This document shows positions 28,142 to 36,010 of a stretch of 48,488 nt of DNA, piece after piece. The stretch lies in assembly GCA_018001635.1 (NCBI GenBank), contig JAGNHS010000019.1, positions 1-48,488 of the forward strand, given 5' to 3'. The DNA is from Pseudomonadota bacterium (GTDB lineage Bacteria; Bdellovibrionota; UBA2428). Made by a program: the position numbers and the translations under genes. How positions within the stretch are numbered: the stretch's first letter is position 1; each line of letters starts with the position of its first letter. The notes under the pieces are model-generated. The model was not told where the DNA came from. It did not search any database and saw nothing but the letters and a program-made list of their open reading frames with translations.

Positions 28142-29592
28142 TGTTTAGCCTCACACACATCTGTAGTCGCAAAGGCGTAGGCACCCGTTTCATCTCGCCA
28201 AAACTCACCCTCAAAAGGCCAAAACTCAAAACCTTTTTTAACTTCTCTCTCAAAATCAATCTCTTTCTTTTGAGGAGTTTTTCCTGAAAGCAATCTGTCA
28301 CGCACTCTTGTATTGATTTCGACTTCAACAGCTAAAGTGCCTTCTAGCGCTTCTTCAGTTTCTCTAGACATTTTATCTAGTAGTTTTGAAGAGAAATTTG
28401 CCACACGTCGGTAATAACTAGCTCGAGCATCATCTAGAGCCTTGGAGTATGTGTACTTTAACGACGTGCCCGATCCACTCGCTAGCTCTTTATTTATAAA
28501 GGCTCGTTCTTTAGCCAGTAAGGTTAAACTTCGATCCGCATCGGCAATCAACTGCTCGGTAGCTAAAGCATCTATAATCAAACCCCAATCTTTTGCGCTA
28601 ATTCCACGTTCAGGACTCGACTCACCTCGTGAGTGTCGAACTAAGGCGTTCATAAGTTGAACGGGTTGACGAGCTAATGATTGAAACTTTCTAATAGAAG
28701 CAGGAAGTGTTGAATACTTTTCTTTAAGTTTTTTAATCGAACGAAGTGCCGATTCATAATAGCAAAGTTTGTATAGAACCGCAGATTCCAATAAATAACT
28801 TTCGGGATTGTATTTCGCTGCCAAGAAAGGGCTATGCACATTCATAAGAAGACCCAGCGCTAAATTATAGTCTTTGACATAATAGGCAGACCAAGCTCCG
28901 ACCATGGCTCCTGGATACCAAGACGATGAACTTCTTGGTAAATAGATCAATTCATCTAAAGCTTCAGAATATTTTTTCGCATCAAAAAGCAAACGAGCGC
29001 GCTGTAAACGAACTAATCCTAAATCAAAATTTGGAGCCAAAGTGTACTCAGTTCCTAACAAATACATAGAATCCGTATAACGACCGAGCGCTAAATGAAG
29101 ACCTGCCAAATTCACAAGACCTTTATACGAAGGTGCCACTTTAGGAAGAGCCATCAATGCATTTTGACTGGGCATAGCTCTTGAAGCCTCTATAGCACGT
29201 CCGTCCTTAAATAAACCCACAGCATAAGCCGCACCATAAGATACAGCCGTTTTTCCACTGCGCGGAAGTTTCAACAAAGGATCAAAGTAATCTAGGTAAA
29301 GTGCCACATTACCTAACTTCGAATCATTTTCTAATTCATTCACTCTTCGAGCCAACTGAGCTCGTTCATGCATCGCTAAATGATAATAGCCCATTCGTTC
29401 AAGTAGACTCGCGCGAAATGAAAGCTCACGATTACCGCTACCTCGTCCTCGATTACTACTAATGAAGCTTTTAAAGGCTCCTGTATAATTGTTACTTTTA
29501 ATTTTACTCTTAAGATCATCCTGATTTTGAGCAAAAAGCATGGGCGCCGCTAAAACAGTAAGAGTAGAGAGTTTAAATTTAAAATTTTTCAT
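28138..29592 (-). CDS. gltE: Exported TPR-like protein (GltE-like)
   Basis: A 484-aa protein with a signal peptide (MKNFKFKLSTLTVLAAPMLFA) and an alpha-helical repeat body. Units such as LLERMGYYHLAMHERAQLAR, LVNLAGLHLALGRYTDSMYL and LLESAVLYKLCYYESALRSI are TPR-like, followed by a coiled segment (about 330-440). Myxococcus GltE (AglT) is a TPR protein of about the same length, next to gltD. The ribosome site GGAGGAGAG before the ATG is strong, and the end overlaps the large TPR gene by 4 nt. The order of the two TPR genes may be reversed relative to Myxococcus. Confidence 0.68.
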   Translation of the reverse strand: MKNFKFKLSTLTVLAAPMLFAQNQDDLKSKIKSNNYTGAFKSFISSNRGRGSGNRELSFRASLLERMGYYHLAMHERAQLARRVNELENDSKLGNVALYLDYFDPLLKLPRSGKTAVSYGAAYAVGLFKDGRAIEASRAMPSQNALMALPKVAPSYKGLVNLAGLHLALGRYTDSMYLLGTEYTLAPNFDLGLVRLQRARLLFDAKKYSEALDELIYLPRSSSSWYPGAMVGAWSAYYVKDYNLALGLLMNVHSPFLAAKYNPESYLLESAVLYKLCYYESALRSIKKLKEKYSTLPASIRKFQSLARQPVQLMNALVRHSRGESSPERGISAKDWGLIIDALATEQLIADADRSLTLLAKERAFINKELASGSGTSLKYTYSKALDDARASYYRRVANFSSKLLDKMSRETEEALEGTLAVEVEINTRVRDRLLSGKTPQKKEIDFEREVKKGFEFWPFEGEFWRDETGAYAFATTDVCEAKQ

Positions 29593-29593
29593 A

Positions 29594-30529
29594 TCACTCT
29601 CCTCCTAAAAGCAAACCAGCACCAAGCAGGAAACTTAAACGATGATCTGAATTGGCTGAGAAATCATAATAATCGCGGAGTTCAACTCGGAATAAAGCTC
29701 GTGGATTAAGAAACATTCTAAAGCCTAATCCGCCCATAGCCATGGCCGAACTTTCACTTTCAAATTTTGTCATACCGCCACCTGCCAGCAAAAAACCTTC
29801 GAAGTGATAAATGTTTTCAAATGTTGCTGACTTAGCTTTAAAAGGTGACCATTGAAGAGAAGCCCCAGCGCTCAAGACGGGCTCCACTCTTTCAGTTTCC
29901 AATCGAGCCTTTTCAAGGAGTTGATTGGAAAGCTTGGTTTTGATGTTGGTCATAGCCATGAGATGCAAAGCTTCAATCGAAAAGGAATCTGAAAAATTAT
30001 AAATATATGAAAATCCCATTTGTATTTGTTTTCTAAAGCTATCCGCGGGCTGAATACCCACATTAAACGGAGAAATTTCATGAGTGTATTTTTTTCGAAT
30101 ATATTGATGTTGAGCCACCATGATGTGATTGAAAGGAATTTGTCGTGGGCCTTTAACAATTTGATCCACTTCCTCTAGAGCTGATTCCTTAGCTGTAGTT
30201 TTTTCTATTTCAACATCAACTTTTTCGTCACGAGAAGTGTCGACTTGATCAATGTCTATATTGCTTTGATTTGAAGAAGAGCTCACAGAAGAGTCTCCTG
30301 ATTCAGTCAATGCTGGAGGAGGGTTTTCACTCGGAGTGGAATTATTTGATGTCGATTTTGTTGGCGAAGAATCTTCTTCTTCAGAATTTGTAACAGCTTC
30401 ATTTGAAGTATTAGAACGAGCACTGGACGCACCATCCAAAACTTCTCGCTCTAAATCCTCTAAAGATTGAGCGAAAGCACTGCCTAAACTGAAAGCCCCC
30501 AAAAGCAGACAATAACGATAAGATTTCAA
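29594..30529 (-). CDS. Outer membrane beta-barrel protein of the Glt-like cluster
   Basis: An open frame extends up to a GTG at 30583, but the likely start is TTG at 30529. It is preceded by AGGGGGGA and gives a proper signal peptide (MKSYRYCLLLGAFSLGSAFA) and a 311-aa protein. The mature N-terminus (20-125) is a Ser/Glu/Asp-rich, low-complexity linker. From about 135 on, alternating aromatic/polar strands (KQIQMGFSYIYNF, AGASLQWSPF, LFRVELRDYYDF, LSFLLGAGLLLGG) form an outer membrane barrel resembling the myxobacterial-type barrel domain of GltA/B/H-like proteins. One base separates its stop from the next ATG. It is the first gene of the cluster. Confidence 0.75.
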   Translation of the reverse strand: MKSYRYCLLLGAFSLGSAFAQSLEDLEREVLDGASSARSNTSNEAVTNSEEEDSSPTKSTSNNSTPSENPPPALTESGDSSVSSSSNQSNIDIDQVDTSRDEKVDVEIEKTTAKESALEEVDQIVKGPRQIPFNHIMVAQHQYIRKKYTHEISPFNVGIQPADSFRKQIQMGFSYIYNFSDSFSIEALHLMAMTNIKTKLSNQLLEKARLETERVEPVLSAGASLQWSPFKAKSATFENIYHFEGFLLAGGGMTKFESESSAMAMGGLGFRMFLNPRALFRVELRDYYDFSANSDHRLSFLLGAGLLLGGE

Positions 30530-30688
30530 AAGCTTCCCCCCTACTAACAATGTAACGGAGCTCCAAGAAAGGCGCACTACCACGCCGCGCCAAACCCCTT
30601 CCTTTTAGTATGATGCACTTGGTTAAGTGACTAATGTGCTCAGACAAAATTTTGGTGGCTGGATATTCGAATGGGTTAAAATCTTAAA

Positions 30689-31597
30689 GTGTCTTCCAAA
30701 ACAAAAAATACACCCTTATTCGCGCTTGTCTTAACTTTGTTCATTTTCAACTTTTATTCTAAGCTTGTTTTCGCTTCGAAAGCTTCGAGCAATCCATCCA
30801 ACGCCTCTGCTCTTGATTCACGCCCAATTTTCGACATTTTTTTAGATGTTGATGGCACCATTGTTTTTGGTTACGAAGGAGCCGTTGAAATTCCTAAATC
30901 ACTCGAATCTTTTAAAATTGGAATTAAAACCTTCATTGTAACGCCTTATTTTAAAGATTTTATACTTTCTCTAGTCAATGACACCAAGACTCACTACCGC
31001 ATCACATATTCCACAGGTCGAGACAGCGCTCGTGTAAAAGAAATTTTAATGAATATTGATTTGGGCGAAGGAAGAAATGCCTTAAGTGTGGCCGAAAACC
31101 GAGTGCTTTCATTAGACGAAGATGGCGCTGGAATTAAAAGCATCGAACTCTTTAATCCAAAATTTAAAACCAAAACTCCCTTAAATCCACAAAGAGCACT
31201 TGCCTTTGATGATGAAGAAGGCTGGATGGAAATGTTTAGTCACTTAGTGCACATGAAAAAGAATAGAGCTGATTTATTTCTTAACGGACACAAAGAAGTA
31301 GAAAAACTACGCCTGTCTGGAAAAAGTGAGGAAGCCACAAAATTAGAAACACTATTAGAAAGAGATCGAAATATGTGGCTCAGCGCACGCGGACTCATTG
31401 AGCACTTGGTCGAAGAGAACAAAACCCTCGTCTCTTACACTGGTGACGCCGACATTTTTCAACTCACTTCAAAGATAGATTTTGAGGAATGGAGCCAACG
31501 AGGCGCTGAAATTATGCAAAAAAACAATCCGAACTTCAAACGAATAGAAAGCAATCCCTGCACCATACTTTTAGGAATTCTTCCTTCTTTGTTTTAA
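30689..31597 (+). CDS. Exported HAD-superfamily protein
   Basis: A 302-aa protein starting with GTG at 30689, with a hydrophobic export signal (LFALVLTLFIFNFYSKLVFAS). A HAD core follows: motif I FLDVDGT (D53, D55), motif II YSTGR (107-111), a lysine-containing stretch before motif IV, and motif IV LAFDDEEGW (171-179). The segment PYFKDFILSL then HYRITYSTGR resembles FCP1/NIF-type phosphatases. A C-terminal domain (about 180-302) is unassigned. All four motifs seem intact, so it is probably an active periplasmic or secreted phosphatase. It is a lone plus-strand gene divergent from the Glt-like cluster, and its stop is 3 nt before a long palindrome. Substrate unknown. Confidence 0.75.
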   Translation: MSSKTKNTPLFALVLTLFIFNFYSKLVFASKASSNPSNASALDSRPIFDIFLDVDGTIVFGYEGAVEIPKSLESFKIGIKTFIVTPYFKDFILSLVNDTKTHYRITYSTGRDSARVKEILMNIDLGEGRNALSVAENRVLSLDEDGAGIKSIELFNPKFKTKTPLNPQRALAFDDEEGWMEMFSHLVHMKKNRADLFLNGHKEVEKLRLSGKSEEATKLETLLERDRNMWLSARGLIEHLVEENKTLVSYTGDADIFQLTSKIDFEEWSQRGAEIMQKNNPNFKRIESNPCTILLGILPSLF

Positions 31598-31600
31598 TTA

Positions 31601-31732
31601 TTTCTCAATAATTTATATGAGTGAACATTCTTAAGGCACGGCAAGGCCCCGCCCTTCAGCCTTCGCCTTTGGGCTCGGCTTTGGGCACCCCGAGTGCCTT
31701 AAGAATGTTCACTCATATAAATTATTGAGAAA
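31601..31732. repeat. 39-bp perfect palindrome with shared core, between convergent genes
   Basis: Bases 31601-31639 are the exact complement of 31694-31732. The stem ends and loop (31633-31700) form a core beginning AAGGCACGGCAAGGC and ending CACCCCGAGTGCCTT, closely resembling 14421-14493. The outer A/T-rich part of the arms (31601-31632) is unrelated to the arms at 14394. The element begins 3 nt after the stop of the HAD gene and lies 45 nt from the end of gltX on the other strand. A bidirectional terminator function is likely. Confidence 0.92.
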
Positions 31733-31777
31733 CGACTACAGGTACGAAGTTTGAAGTTTTAATAGTGGAGACTGCTT

Positions 31778-33169
31778 TTAAAATTTCGACAAGCCGGATT
31801 CGAGACGAGCTACGACTCTATCTTTACCTAGCGCTGCCAATACCAAAGCCAAGTCTGGACTCTTTAAGTTGCCCGTCACCAAAACTCGTAGTGGTTTCCC
31901 AATTTTTGCGAAACCTAAGCCACTAGCCGTAACAAAATTTTGAAGAAACTTATGTAAATTTTCTTCAGACCAATCTTCTAGAATTTTCAATTGATCTGAC
32001 AATTTTTGAATCCATGTTTTCTCATAACTTGTTAAAACATCCTTAGCTGTTTTATCATCATACAAAAGAGGTTCTGTAATTAAATAAGCTGCACTTTCAG
32101 AAAGTTCTTTCAGCGTAGAATTTCTTTCGATGTAAGCTTTTAATAATTTTTCTCGAAGTGGTCCTTGAGAATAAAAACTCAAATCTTTCTTATAAAGTTC
32201 TTTTATAGTTTGTATAATATCTACAAGAGGCTTCTTTATAAGAAACTGAGAATTAACCCATTTTAATTTAACAACATCAAAAACTGATGCCGATTGACGG
32301 CAGCCCTCTAAACTAAAAACACTAGCCAGGTCATCATCCGTAAAAATTTCCTGATCGCCATGCCCCCAACCTAAACGCATCATATAACTGCGCATGGCCT
32401 CGGGCAGATAGCCCTCTTCTCGATAGACCGTAGTGGAAACGGCACCATGTCTTTTGCTAAGTTTGGCTTTATCGGGCCCTAAAATCATAGGTAAGTGAGC
32501 AAAAATGGGCGGAGTCTTCCCTAAAGCTTGAAATAACAAAATCTGCTTTGGAGTGTTATTTAAATGATCATCACCACGAATGACGTGAGTGATTTCCATA
32601 TCCATATCATCAACAACAACGCTTAACTGATAGATAGGACTTCCATCACTTCTCGCTAAAACAAAATCATCAAATTCTTCTAAAGGAAATTTTACAGGTC
32701 CAGCTATTTGATCATCAACGGTTAAAGTTCCAGACAAGGGAGTTTTAAATCGCACGACATAGGGTGCCGCGAGATGATCGTTTCGCTCACGGCATCTACG
32801 ATCATAACGAGGTTTTTGCCCTTTAGATTGAGCCTCTTCTCGCATTTTCTCAATGTCTTGAGTGCTGCAATAGCATTTATAAGCATGACCAGATTTTAAA
32901 AGTTGCGAAACAATCTCTCGATAGCGATCGTCTCTCTGACTTTGATAAACTATTTTATCTTCCCATTTTAAACCCAGCCATTTTAAACCCGCTAAAATGT
33001 CTTGCGTGAACTCATCACGACTTCGTTCGCGATCTGTATCTTCAATTCTTAGATGAAATGATCCTTGATATCTTTTCGCAAAATAATAATTAAAAAGGGC
33101 CGTGCGAGCTCCTCCCACATGAAGCAATCCAGTGGGCGAAGGAGCAAAACGAACATTCACTTTAGACAT
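31778..33169 (-). CDS. gltX: Glutamate--tRNA ligase
   Basis: Class I aminoacyl-tRNA synthetase charging tRNA-Glu (and possibly tRNA-Gln). The HIGH-type motif reads TGLLHVGGAR at the N-terminus and the KMSKS-type motif reads KLSKRHG in the middle. A zinc-type cysteine cluster is seen as YKCYCST followed by YDRRCRER. The all-helical anticodon-binding domain forms the C-terminal third. I place the start at the ATG at 33169 (463 aa, MSKVNVRFAPSPTG) instead of a TTG nine bases upstream. It lies downstream of the M14 peptidase gene. Confidence 0.95.
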   Translation of the reverse strand: MSKVNVRFAPSPTGLLHVGGARTALFNYYFAKRYQGSFHLRIEDTDRERSRDEFTQDILAGLKWLGLKWEDKIVYQSQRDDRYREIVSQLLKSGHAYKCYCSTQDIEKMREEAQSKGQKPRYDRRCRERNDHLAAPYVVRFKTPLSGTLTVDDQIAGPVKFPLEEFDDFVLARSDGSPIYQLSVVVDDMDMEITHVIRGDDHLNNTPKQILLFQALGKTPPIFAHLPMILGPDKAKLSKRHGAVSTTVYREEGYLPEAMRSYMMRLGWGHGDQEIFTDDDLASVFSLEGCRQSASVFDVVKLKWVNSQFLIKKPLVDIIQTIKELYKKDLSFYSQGPLREKLLKAYIERNSTLKELSESAAYLITEPLLYDDKTAKDVLTSYEKTWIQKLSDQLKILEDWSEENLHKFLQNFVTASGLGFAKIGKPLRVLVTGNLKSPDLALVLAALGKDRVVARLESGLSKF

Positions 33170-33214
33170 AGCACTCAAACTAACATTGTCTTAGGAAAAG
33201 CGTCTAGCAACTTT

Positions 33215-34186
33215 TCAATCTTCTACAAAAGTTCCGGTAGAAAGGTCGAAATCGATAGCTCGCCAAAGCGCAATACGAAATTTTTTCCAATAATTATCTA
33301 CCGTGGGTGAGGTTACACCGGCGGGCAACTCCAATGTATAGACTGGTATTTTTTTATAGCGTCCTGCATAGTTTCCCAAACTTCCAGGATAAAAACCAAA
33401 ACGAATAAATCGATAGTTTCCGGAATTTTTACTCATATTAATGGCCAGATATTTTGCACGTCTTTCTTGAATAGAATCTCCGTGCGAATCTAAATCCAAA
33501 AACCCCAAAGGAGTGTGAATCGCAATGATTTTTTGAGGCTTAAAGTCATTAATAAATTTAACGACAGCTTGAGTTTCGGGCTCAGAATTTGGCGTGGAAC
33601 CAGGAAACTTTCTCTGATCTTCACGATCTCTTTTCTTCCACGAATCAAGAGCATCCGACTTCCAATCTTTGGTAGGAAAATTCCGATTAATATCGACCCC
33701 TCTAGCATTTTGACGAGTCGGAGGTACAGCGAACATTCCATCAGGATTAACTAAAATCTGAACAATGAGCCGGGTTTTTTTAGCCACCACTCTTCGACCT
33801 GATTGAATTTCTTCAAGCAAATTAAGACACATGGGGAGCGCAGGTAATTCATCACCATGAATTCCACATTGAATTAAAGTAAGGGCTTTAGAGTTTTTAT
33901 CACCTAAATCAAAGTAAATTAAGTCTCTACCTTTAACTGACTTTCCAAAAGAAAAAGCTTCAAATGTAGGACAAGTGAATTTACCCCATTTGTTTTTTTC
34001 ATAAACACCTGCAGCTTCAACACAAAAAGATTCTATGAGTTTCTTTGAAGATTCGGGAGAAGACTCTACTAAATTTTTAACTTCAGATTTTTGAGATTCT
34101 AAGGGAGCCGATTTTTTAGAAGCGCATGATAAAAGAAGCCCACTCAATAATAATGTAGTCCAATTCAAAAAATATCTACTTTTCAT
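33215..34186 (-). CDS. M14 zinc carboxypeptidase lipoprotein, murein-peptide amidase-like
   Basis: Starting at the ATG at 34186, four bases after the thiolase stop, gives a 323-aa protein with a lipoprotein signal (WTTLLLSGLLLSC, lipidated Cys 21). An upstream in-frame GTG at 34210 would bury that signal. Zinc and catalytic residues of the M14 family are present: HGDE (H110, E113), VDINRNFP (R168), AIHTP (H224) and YTLELP (E286). The closest known theme is MpaA/gamma-D-glutamyl carboxypeptidases acting on cell-wall peptides. As an anchored lipoprotein it would act in the periplasm or at the outer membrane. In a predator it could trim self or prey murein peptides, which is an inference. Confidence 0.83.
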   Translation of the reverse strand: MKSRYFLNWTTLLLSGLLLSCASKKSAPLESQKSEVKNLVESSPESSKKLIESFCVEAAGVYEKNKWGKFTCPTFEAFSFGKSVKGRDLIYFDLGDKNSKALTLIQCGIHGDELPALPMCLNLLEEIQSGRRVVAKKTRLIVQILVNPDGMFAVPPTRQNARGVDINRNFPTKDWKSDALDSWKKRDREDQRKFPGSTPNSEPETQAVVKFINDFKPQKIIAIHTPLGFLDLDSHGDSIQERRAKYLAINMSKNSGNYRFIRFGFYPGSLGNYAGRYKKIPVYTLELPAGVTSPTVDNYWKKFRIALWRAIDFDLSTGTFVED

Positions 34187-34190
34187 TTCT

Positions 34191-35396
34191 TTAACGTTCA
34201 ATGATAACACTCATGCCTTGACCGCCACCGATACAAGCTGTTGCCAGAGCCGTCTTTTTATTTTCCCTTTCAAGTTTATACAACAAATGAGCCACAAGAC
34301 GAGCGCCAGAGGCAGCCAAAGGATGTCCTATAGCAATAGCGCCTCCACAAGTATTTGTTTTCGCAGTATCGAGCTTTAGTTCCTTCTGAACTGCTAGAAA
34401 TTGCGCTCCAAAAGCCTCATTCACTTCAACAAGATCTATTTGCGCTAAAGTTTTTGATGAACCCGATTTTTGAGACCACTTATCAAGGGCTTTATGAGTG
34501 GCGGGAACAGGCCCAATCCCCATAATTTTAGGATCGCATCCGACAGCAGCCCAACTCGATAATTTACCTAATATTGTTAATCCCTTTTTCTCTGCAAAGG
34601 ATCTCTTGCATAGAATTAGAGAAGCCGCACCATCACATATTCCGCTAGCTGTACCCGCTGTCACTGTCCCTTTTTCTTTAAAGAGTGGAGATAATTTTGC
34701 CAATCCTTCCAGAGTTGTTTCTGGTCGAATATGCTCATCTTTATTAAAAACTTTTGGAGCCTTGGCCGAACCTACACTCATTGAAATGACTTCTTTAGAA
34801 AAATCTCCTCGCTCCCAAGCTTGACTCGCTCGTTGCTGACTACTCAAAGCAAAAGCATCGACTTCCGCTCGAGAAATTTGATATTTTTCAGCAAGATTCT
34901 CAGCCGTGATCGCCATTGGCATTCCAGTATAAGAATCCGTCAGAGCGGCTGTTAGATAATCTTCCATCTGACCATGACCCAAACGATATCCAAATCTTGC
35001 TTGTCGTAACACGTAAGGAATTTGAGTCATCGATTCAGTGCCGCCCACTAAAACAGCTTGCATCCCTTCCATCTCAATCAAATAGGCTCCTTGAGCAATT
35101 GCTTCAAAACCCGAACCGCAAAGCCGATTTACAATCAACGCTGGTCGATCTATTGGAAGCCCCACTTTTAAACCCACATGACGAGCGAGATAAATCGCAT
35201 CTGAAGAACTTTGAGCCACATTTCCCATAACGACCGCATCAATATCTTCACCTTTAAGTGAAGCTTGATCTAAACAAGCTTGAGAAGCCTGAACGGCTAA
35301 GTCTGTTGCGGAAACTTTTGATAGAGCTCCACCAAAAGTACCGAAAGGTGTGCGTTTGGCGGCTACAAAAACTAGATCATCATTCACTTTAGACAT
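34191..35396 (-). CDS. Acetyl-CoA acetyltransferase (thiolase)
   Basis: A 401-aa type II thiolase. The nucleophilic cysteine is C93 in VNRLCGSG, the histidine motif is AIGHPLAASGARL, and the second cysteine is C388 in ACIGGGQG. It condenses or cleaves (aceto)acetyl-CoA. The sequence alone does not separate biosynthetic (PhaA/AtoB) from degradative (FadA) use. The ribosome site AGGAGAG is strong. It overlaps the end of the SPOR-like gene by 13 nt and is followed closely by the M14 lipoprotein gene. Confidence 0.93.
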   Translation of the reverse strand: MSKVNDDLVFVAAKRTPFGTFGGALSKVSATDLAVQASQACLDQASLKGEDIDAVVMGNVAQSSSDAIYLARHVGLKVGLPIDRPALIVNRLCGSGFEAIAQGAYLIEMEGMQAVLVGGTESMTQIPYVLRQARFGYRLGHGQMEDYLTAALTDSYTGMPMAITAENLAEKYQISRAEVDAFALSSQQRASQAWERGDFSKEVISMSVGSAKAPKVFNKDEHIRPETTLEGLAKLSPLFKEKGTVTAGTASGICDGAASLILCKRSFAEKKGLTILGKLSSWAAVGCDPKIMGIGPVPATHKALDKWSQKSGSSKTLAQIDLVEVNEAFGAQFLAVQKELKLDTAKTNTCGGAIAIGHPLAASGARLVAHLLYKLERENKKTALATACIGGGQGMSVIIER

Positions 35397-36010
35397 TTTT
35401 GCTCTCCTGTAACAAAGGAATCACTGGGTATAGATGTTTTCTCAGCTTTAGCTTTTAAAGCCATTTTTTTATTAGCATAAGGTCCCATGAGTATTCTCAC
35501 GTTGGCACCTTTTCCAGGAATCTCAACTTTACAGGCCACAGCCCCTTGATAGGCGTTCAAATCAAGATTTCCCCTAAGCCATTCCTCCAAAGGCACGGAG
35601 CCCAACTGAAGAAAGACAGGCCCTTTTTTTCCAACAATCATGTCGACGGCAATTTCAGGAGGTGCCTCTGGACCCTCTTTAGCAACTTTTGCTTCAGGTT
35701 TTTCATCGGATTTTGTTTTTTCAACAACTTCTGATTTCTCATGCTTAGGAGCCTCCTCCTTATGATTGGGAGCCTCATCATGCTTAGGAGCCTCGGCTTC
35801 ATGCTCAGCGACTGCCTCATGCACGGTGTCTGCTGCATGTTCAGTGTCTGCTTCAACAGAATGATCTTCATGTTTGTCTTTTTCGATCACTTCAATTTTA
35901 TTTTCTGAAAAATGTTTCGTGTCTGAGGGAGGACTCATACGCAACAACCACCAAAGAACACCCGCAGCGACAAAACACATAACCACTAAAAACCAAAAAA
36001 TCTTATTCAT
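35384..36010 (-). CDS. Single-pass membrane protein with His/Glu-rich linker and SPOR-like domain
   Basis: The 208-aa protein has one N-terminal membrane helix (FWFLVVMCFVAAGVLWWLL, 5-23). A periplasmic linker (30-118) is rich in Glu, His, Lys and Ala, with short repeats of the type EAPKHDEAPNHKEEAPKH. A C-terminal domain (about 128-205, VFLQLGSVPLEEW then VRILMGPYANKKMALKAKAE) follows with the spacing of SPOR domains, which bind denuded peptidoglycan at division sites. Domain assignment is by pattern. The gene overlaps ilvA by 4 nt and the thiolase gene by 13 nt. The histidines could bind metal. Confidence 0.72.
   Translation of the reverse strand: MNKIFWFLVVMCFVAAGVLWWLLRMSPPSDTKHFSENKIEVIEKDKHEDHSVEADTEHAADTVHEAVAEHEAEAPKHDEAPNHKEEAPKHEKSEVVEKTKSDEKPEAKVAKEGPEAPPEIAVDMIVGKKGPVFLQLGSVPLEEWLRGNLDLNAYQGAVACKVEIPGKGANVRILMGPYANKKMALKAKAEKTSIPSDSFVTGEQKCLK

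Noticed and set aside
33154..33169. gltX and the thiolase gene begin with the same 16 bases (ATGTCTAAAGTGAATG)
   Set aside because: Upstream and downstream sequences differ, and a shared five-codon opening can arise by chance or common start-codon preferences.
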